Of a DNA stretch of 64,000 nucleotides, positions 59,336-64,000 are shown piece after piece (within the stretch, counting starts at the first letter, position 1; each line of letters begins with the position of its first letter). The stretch spans positions 62,001 through 126,000 of the forward strand of contig NZ_FQVO01000008.1 in NCBI RefSeq assembly GCF_900129385.1, given 5' to 3'. The notes under the pieces were generated by a model. It was not told where the DNA came from. It ran no database searches and was given only the letters and a program-made list of their open reading frames with translations. The translations under genes and the position numbers were made by a program. The DNA is from Chryseobacterium takakiae (GTDB lineage Bacteria; Bacteroidota; Bacteroidia; Flavobacteriales; Weeksellaceae).

Positions 59336-61198
59336 TTAACGTCCTAAATAGACCAGTAAAACGTTGATATCAGCAGGTGAAACCCCGCTGATTCTTCCTG
59401 CCTGAGCAATAGTTTTTGGTCTTACATTTGACATTTTTTGCTTGGCCTCTGCAGAAAGACTGGATATTTTGGTATAATCAAAATCTTCAGGAATTTTGAT
59501 ATTTTCCAGCCTGTTCAGTTTAGCTACATTTTCTTTTTCCTTTTCGATATAGCCTTTATACTTGATATTGATTTCAGCCTGCTCTCTTACTTCATCATCA
59601 TATTTCGATGCATTTTCTCTGATGGCATCTATATGTTCAAGTTTTTCCAGCGTCATATTCGGTCTTGTAAGAATTTGTGCCGCTCTGTATGCCTGATCTA
59701 CAGGACTGCTTTCAATAGTTTCCAGAATAGGGTTAATCATTCCGGGCTTTAAAGAAGTTTCGCGAAGGAAATTCTCAAGTTCTTCACTTTGAGCCACTTT
59801 TTCTTCAACTCTTTTTAAACGATCTTCTTTTGCAAGTCCTAACTCAAATGCCTTTTGGGTTAATCTGATATCTGCGTTATCCTGTCTCAGCAATAGCCTG
59901 TATTCAGCTCTGGAAGTAAACATCCTATAAGGCTCTTCTGTTCCTTTTGTAATCAAATCATCAATTAGAACACCGATATATGCTTCATCTCTGTTAAGGA
60001 TGAATTCATCTTTTTCGTGTACTTTATTGTGGGCATTGATCCCTGCAATAAGACCTTGTCCAGCTGCTTCTTCATATCCCGTTGTTCCGTTGATCTGGCC
60101 GGCAAAATATAAATTATCAATGAGTTTTGTCTCTAACGTATGCTTCAACTGGGTAGGAGGGAAGTAGTCATATTCAATAGCATAACCCGGGCGGAATACT
60201 TTTACATTTTCAAATCCTGGAATATGTTTCATCGCTTTAATTTGTACATCTTCGGGAAGAGAAGAGCTGAAACCATTAACATAGATTTCCACTGTTTTCC
60301 ACCCTTCCGGTTCTACGAATAGCTGGTGCCTGTTTCTTTCTGCAAAGCGGTTGATTTTATCTTCAATACTAGGGCAGTATCTTGGACCTAAACTTTGGAT
60401 CGTACCATTAAACATCGGGCTTCTGTCAAATCCTTCACGTAAAATATCATGTACAGTTTCGTTGGTGTAAACAATATGACAGCTTAATTGTCTGGTTAAT
60501 TTAGGAGTATCTAAGTAGCTGAATTTTTGAGGGTTTTCATCTCCTTTCTGCTCTTCCATTTTAGAATAATCCAGGCTTCTTCCGTCTACACGCGGTGGTG
60601 TACCGGTTTTCATTCTTCCGGCTTCAAAACCTAAAGAAACGAGCTGCTCTGTAATTCCGAAAGCTCTTGGTTCGCCCATTCTTCCGCCTCCTAGCTGCTT
60701 GTCTCCAACATGGATTAACCCGTTAAGAAAAGTACCATTCGTAAGAACTACGGAGTGTGCTTTGATTTCGATTCCTAATGAAGTAACAACGCCTGTTACT
60801 TTATTATTTTCTACAATAAGCTGCTTCACCATATCCTGGAAAAAATCCAGATTCGGAGTATTTTCTAATGCTAAACGCCATTCTTCTGCAAACAACATTC
60901 TGTCGTTTTGAGTCCTGGGTGACCACATGGCAGGACCTTTAGAGAGGTTAAGCATTTTAAATTGGATGGCAGATTTATCCGCTACAATTCCGGAATATCC
61001 TCCCATTGCATCAATCTCACGGACGATCTGTCCTTTGGCAATACCTCCCATTGCGGGGTTGCAGCTCATTTGCCCGATGGTCTGCATATTCATTGTAATA
61101 AGCAGTGTTTTTGATCCGAGGTTGGCTGCAGCAGCGGCTGCCTCACATCCTGCATGACCTGCACCGACTACAATTACATCATATATTTCTGAAATCAT
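59336..61198 (-). CDS. mnmG: tRNA uridine-5-carboxymethylaminomethyl modification enzyme MnmG (GidA)
   Basis: MnmG works with MnmE to modify the wobble uridine of several tRNAs. The 620-residue FAD protein has VIVVGAGHAGCEAAAAAANL near the N-terminus, NPAMGGIAKGQIVREIDAMG, GTFLNGLIHVG, RMKTGTPPRVDGRSLDYS, FFPPTQLKHTLETK-type segments, and TGYEEAAGQGLIAGINAH. The C-terminal helical MnmE/tRNA-binding domain ends SGVSPADINVLLVYLGR. In many bacteria mnmG lies close to oriC, and here a parS site flanks it on each side. Confidence 0.96.
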   Translation of the reverse strand: MISEIYDVIVVGAGHAGCEAAAAAANLGSKTLLITMNMQTIGQMSCNPAMGGIAKGQIVREIDAMGGYSGIVADKSAIQFKMLNLSKGPAMWSPRTQNDRMLFAEEWRLALENTPNLDFFQDMVKQLIVENNKVTGVVTSLGIEIKAHSVVLTNGTFLNGLIHVGDKQLGGGRMGEPRAFGITEQLVSLGFEAGRMKTGTPPRVDGRSLDYSKMEEQKGDENPQKFSYLDTPKLTRQLSCHIVYTNETVHDILREGFDRSPMFNGTIQSLGPRYCPSIEDKINRFAERNRHQLFVEPEGWKTVEIYVNGFSSSLPEDVQIKAMKHIPGFENVKVFRPGYAIEYDYFPPTQLKHTLETKLIDNLYFAGQINGTTGYEEAAGQGLIAGINAHNKVHEKDEFILNRDEAYIGVLIDDLITKGTEEPYRMFTSRAEYRLLLRQDNADIRLTQKAFELGLAKEDRLKRVEEKVAQSEELENFLRETSLKPGMINPILETIESSPVDQAYRAAQILTRPNMTLEKLEHIDAIRENASKYDDEVREQAEINIKYKGYIEKEKENVAKLNRLENIKIPEDFDYTKISSLSAEAKQKMSNVRPKTIAQAGRISGVSPADINVLLVYLGR

Positions 61199-61243
61199 CT
61201 TTTTCGCTTGTTTTAAGCCTCAAATTTTAATCTTTTTATAAAA

Positions 61244-61259
61244 TGTTTCACGTGAAACA
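61244..61259. promoter_or_regulatory. parS: parS site 2 (ParB-binding palindrome)
   Basis: A second exact TGTTTCACGTGAAACA, with AA and TT on its flanks that extend the palindrome to 20 bp. It lies 46 bases upstream of the mnmG start. Confidence 0.9.
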
Positions 61260-61299
61260 TTGGATTGAATTACGGCCTGAAATCGCCTGTAATACGCTT

Positions 61300-61390
61300 T
61301 TTTTAGCCCCGATCGCAGCATTTGTCTGAGCTCATTTTCTTTTTGAAAAAAAAGAAAATGGCGAGTGCGGAGAGCGGGATCAAGCTCCTG
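61300..61390. repeat. Structured intergenic element with a perfect 12-bp hairpin
   Basis: CATTTTCTTTTT (61333-61344) pairs perfectly with AAAAAGAAAATG (61349-61360) around GAAA. Flanks GCCCCGATCGCAGCATTTG and GCGAGTGCGGAGAGCGGGAT are GC-rich for this genome. I recall similar text between genes in other Chryseobacterium genomes, which suggests a dispersed element. A 67-codon minus-strand frame crosses it and the parS site and is considered spurious. Confidence 0.5.
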
Positions 61391-61438
61391 AAAAAATAGA
61401 GAATCTAAAACATATTGTTTCATAAGTGCTGCTCTGTT

Positions 61439-61849
61439 TCAATTGCCGTATTTTGCTAAATAATAATCTTCTTTGCTTCGCATCAGCTGTTCTTCTTCTT
61501 CGGATTTGTCTTTATATCCTGAAAGGTGAAGGACACCATGTGCCAAAACTCTTCTCAGTTCTTCTTCATAATCTTTTGAAAGGGTAGAAGCGTTATCTGA
61601 AATGCGCTGCAAAGATACGAAAATCTCCCCGCTTATCGTTCTTCCTTTCACATAGTCGAAAGTAATGATGTCGGTATAGTAATCATGCTGCAGATAATCC
61701 TGATTTACTTTCAGCAGATATTCATCGTCACAGAAGATATAATTGATTTCTCCAAGCTTTTTACCTTCTGAAAGAATGATGTCTTCCAGCCATGTTTTGT
61801 AGTCGGTATTAACCGTTTCGTGTAAATTTTCGTAAAAGAATTGTATCAT
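61439..61849 (-). CDS. ybeY: Endoribonuclease YbeY (rRNA maturation)
   Basis: YbeY is a metal-dependent RNase for 16S rRNA 3'-end maturation and ribosome quality control. The 136-residue protein has YCDDEYLLKVNQDYL-type residues (FCDDEYLLKVNQDYLQHDYY), DIITFDYVKG and ISGEIFVSLQRI. The metal site is RVLAHGVLHLSGYKDKS. The usual third His in H-x3-H-x5-H is replaced by Asp/Lys (GYKDK), a change I recall from other Bacteroidota. It ends 4 bases after the patatin-gene stop region. Confidence 0.92.
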   Translation of the reverse strand: MIQFFYENLHETVNTDYKTWLEDIILSEGKKLGEINYIFCDDEYLLKVNQDYLQHDYYTDIITFDYVKGRTISGEIFVSLQRISDNASTLSKDYEEELRRVLAHGVLHLSGYKDKSEEEEQLMRSKEDYYLAKYGN

Positions 61850-61853
61850 TGTA

Positions 61854-64000
61854 TTAAAACCAGTGTCCTAAAATTACACTGAATATGCCTTTTTGGTTGT
61901 TTTTGAGTGAGTGACTGAAGTTTATTTTAATTTGTCCGAACGGAGATTTGTATCCCGCGGTAAGTCCAATAGAGCTATAATTTAATTTTACCGCATCTTC
62001 AAAGCTGATATCGTCCGAGAGATTGGCAAAAGAAAAGTTCCCGCTGATGAAATAGTTTTTATTGAACTTAAACTGAAGATCATTGCAGATCAAGACCACA
62101 TTGTTACTATTCAGCTGCCCGAAGTAGAATCCCGGAAAGCTTCTGAAATTAACGATATTTTGTTCGAATATTCCACCGAGCCGGTATTGATAAAAGTTAG
62201 GAAGGTTTTCTCCTATGGTAATTCCTCCATAAAGATTTAGACGGTAAGCAAATTGCTTGGAAAGCGGGATATTGATTCTGATGTCTGCTTTTACCTGGAC
62301 GAGTCTTTTCTCTACTTCGGATTTCATCAGATCGATTACCTTACCTTCTGCATTAATATAAATACCACGGGTAGGGAAGTCCTTATCATTTTGGGTATCA
62401 CTTTTTAAAAATACATACGGATTCAGAAAACGATTATAGCGTTTATTGGTTCCATTGGCTTCTGCTTCAAAATAATCATGGCTGATTCCTGTTCCCACTG
62501 CAAATTTATCCCTCCAGATCGACTGAATATACGCCTCATTGCGAAGCCACATCCATTGATCTACTTCATAATTATTGATATCCTTCAGATCAAAACTCAT
62601 TCCTGATGAGTAAATCCCAAATCCCGGAATGTAACCGTTGTCGATAAAGTAGTTAAGATAATATCTTGGCTTGTCACCCACAACAACATCCAGCGAGAGG
62701 TTTGAATTTCTGAACAGGAGACGTTTAGCAGAATAGTTGACAAGAAGCCCGGTTTTGAAAATTTCATCGTAATGCAGCCCAAATTTGAGAAAGTGGCGTG
62801 AGTTATCTTCAGTGACATATAATTTCAGATAATTGACATCATTTTCAGAGATAATATCATAATTAATAAATTTATAGTTATTCGTAGCAACCAGCTTATC
62901 TATTTTTTTATTAATGCTTCCGTAAGTTTGTAGAGAGGGAAGGCGAAGTCCCATTTTCCCGAGAACATAGTTTTTACCGTAAATTCGGCCTCCTTCTATG
63001 GCAACGCTATCTATCTTATAAACGTTGGAATATATTGGATTTATGTGCTGTCTGAGGCGGTCAAACGGACGTTTTGGCAATTCATCCAGAATTTTCGAAT
63101 ATTTTATTCCTTCCGCATAACCGCTGTCGAGAATTTTTTTCTTTTCATCATAACTTGTAGCAGTCATGCCCGTAAGGTTGGGTTTGATATTGATGTCTGT
63201 GAATTTATATTGTCTTCTGGTATCTTTTTTAATTCCGAAATCAATAACCTGATTCAGTATGGAAATGATATTCCCTAGGTCTTCCCTTTTGGATAAATCC
63301 TGGTTGAGATCTACCCCGATTACAATATCGATTCCTTTATCTTTTAACGGCTTTGAAGGATAGTTTACCGTCATCGCTCCGTCTATATAAATGCTGTCTC
63401 CAATTTTTACGGGATCCATCAAAGAAGGAAATGCCGAGCTGGCCATAATCGACTGTACCAGATCTCCTTTTTCAAAAATCTGCATATTTCCACTTTCCAG
63501 GTTGGTAGCAACACACATGAAAGGAATCGGCAGTTTTGAAAAATCATCAATATTGGATACATTTTTAAAGAGCTCTTTTAAAAGATAAACATTTTTCTGT
63601 CCGGTACTGATAGAGGAGGGAAGGGATATTTTCCCATTTTTCAATGGTATGGTAAGGAGGTATTTATCAACTGATTTATTAAAAAAAGTGGTTTCCTGTC
63701 TTGTGGCTTTAGGATCCGTGATTAATGAATAAAAATCCGTATCCATGACAATCTTTTCTATTTCCTTTCCGGAATATCCTGATGCATATAACCCGCCCAC
63801 AATTGCTCCCATACTGGTTCCGGCAATATAATCTACTTTTACGCCTAATGAATCCAGCACTTTAAGTACTCCGACATGAGAAAATCCTTTAGCACCTCCT
63901 CCTGCAAGCGATAATCCTATTCTTGGATTTTTAGGAATTACAAGACCTTTCTTTACCTGGGAATGGAGGAAAAATATTTGGAATACCAATAAAAGGATCA
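61854..64000 (-). CDS. Patatin-like phospholipase fused to an outer-membrane barrel (type Vd-like), partial
   Basis: The gene runs past the window end, so the start and part of the signal peptide (ILLLVFQIFFLHSQ is visible) are missing; at least 715 residues are seen. The patatin domain has GLSLAGGGAKGFSHVG (oxyanion loop), IAGTSMGAIVGGLYASGYSG with the catalytic Ser, and YIDGAMTVNYPS with the catalytic Asp. A POTRA-like segment (about 320-400) and an Omp85-like barrel follow (NPYVFLKSDTQNDKDFPTRG, RLGGIFEQNIVNFRSFPGFY), ending in a C-terminal Phe (VILGHWF). This matches PlpD/type Vd autotransporter-like proteins of Bacteroidota; substrates are membrane lipids. Confidence 0.92.
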   Translation of the reverse strand, partial: ILLLVFQIFFLHSQVKKGLVIPKNPRIGLSLAGGGAKGFSHVGVLKVLDSLGVKVDYIAGTSMGAIVGGLYASGYSGKEIEKIVMDTDFYSLITDPKATRQETTFFNKSVDKYLLTIPLKNGKISLPSSISTGQKNVYLLKELFKNVSNIDDFSKLPIPFMCVATNLESGNMQIFEKGDLVQSIMASSAFPSLMDPVKIGDSIYIDGAMTVNYPSKPLKDKGIDIVIGVDLNQDLSKREDLGNIISILNQVIDFGIKKDTRRQYKFTDINIKPNLTGMTATSYDEKKKILDSGYAEGIKYSKILDELPKRPFDRLRQHINPIYSNVYKIDSVAIEGGRIYGKNYVLGKMGLRLPSLQTYGSINKKIDKLVATNNYKFINYDIISENDVNYLKLYVTEDNSRHFLKFGLHYDEIFKTGLLVNYSAKRLLFRNSNLSLDVVVGDKPRYYLNYFIDNGYIPGFGIYSSGMSFDLKDINNYEVDQWMWLRNEAYIQSIWRDKFAVGTGISHDYFEAEANGTNKRYNRFLNPYVFLKSDTQNDKDFPTRGIYINAEGKVIDLMKSEVEKRLVQVKADIRINIPLSKQFAYRLNLYGGITIGENLPNFYQYRLGGIFEQNIVNFRSFPGFYFGQLNSNNVVLICNDLQFKFNKNYFISGNFSFANLSDDISFEDAVKLNYSSIGLTAGYKSPFGQIKINFSHSLKNNQKGIFSVILGHWF

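Noticed and set aside
61220..61423. 67-codon minus-strand gene upstream of mnmG
   Set aside because: It consists of the hairpin element and the parS palindrome translated (NVSRET comes from parS); no family match.
1..64000. CRISPR array, insertion sequence, prophage or rRNA operon
   Set aside because: No regularly spaced direct repeats, transposase, phage structural genes or rRNA sequence were seen on either strand.

Overview
The window comes from a low-GC member of the Bacteroidota, most likely Flavobacteriia and close to Chryseobacterium. The reasons are FtsZ with a long acidic linker, a GLPGLI-family protein, DUF4421, DUF3127, a PorW/SprE lipoprotein of type IX secretion, a GxxExxY protein, a GH3-family protein, an almost complete lack of Shine-Dalgarno sequences, and many flavobacterial promoters (TTG, about 20 bases, TAnnTTTG). 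No phage, insertion sequence or CRISPR array is visible.

Layout. 0.2-7.1 kb is the distal end of the division/cell-wall cluster (murC, ftsQ, ftsA, ftsZ, then a YqeY-like gene), with a GxxExxY gene between two inverted repeat copies lodged between murC and ftsQ. 7.5-10.7 kb is a compact operon of NAD+/ADP-ribose enzymes: a frameshifted NADAR gene, a macro-domain hydrolase, a sirtuin, a 29-codon remnant of an ADP-ribosylglycohydrolase, an unrecognised nuclease-like protein and the RNA 2'-phosphotransferase KptA. 10.7-17 kb holds a cupin/JmjC-like protein, a large outer-membrane barrel protein and a histidine kinase/response regulator pair. 17.1-17.9 kb contains decayed RHS-like fragments just downstream of a three-tRNA operon (Leu-TAG, Gly-GCC, Leu-TAA). 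18.4-28 kb has aat, a DMT transporter, a TPR protein, glmM, DUF4421 and a feoA-feoB-small-protein operon. 28-41 kb has mutL-rhomboid-EEP, two small lipoproteins, GH3, a bacilliredoxin, a NrtR-type Nudix regulator, a broken lipoprotein gene and lepA. 41-56 kb has an ECF sigma factor with a membrane protein and a Spy-like protein, a DUF2520-SIMPL-kdsC-maf-sprE run, tsaB, SDR, yraN, S66 peptidase, LysE, rnr and rpiB. 56.4-64 kb has pgk, a methyltransferase, mnmG between two perfect parS sites, ybeY and a patatin-barrel protein cut by the window end.

Two results stand out. First, the promoter of the ADP-ribose operon carries a palindrome (TTTGCGT-N7-ACGCAAT) overlapping its -7 box. A closely matching palindrome (TTTGTGT-N7-ACACAAA) sits at the same place in the promoter of the Nudix regulator 29 kb away; over a 25-base window 20 positions agree. 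A third, imperfect copy lies 54 bp upstream of the first. This suggests an ADP-ribose-responsive regulon that joins NADAR, macro, sirtuin, KptA and the NrtR-like protein. Second, the 638-bp gap between rpiB and pgk has a perfect DnaA box plus several near matches, and two perfect parS palindromes flank mnmG within 5 kb. The window therefore probably spans the chromosomal replication origin region.

Several genes look recently broken by short indels (NADAR, the RHS tail, a 252-codon lipoprotein). Either the genome is shedding accessory genes or the assembly has homopolymer errors; the sequence alone cannot tell these apart.
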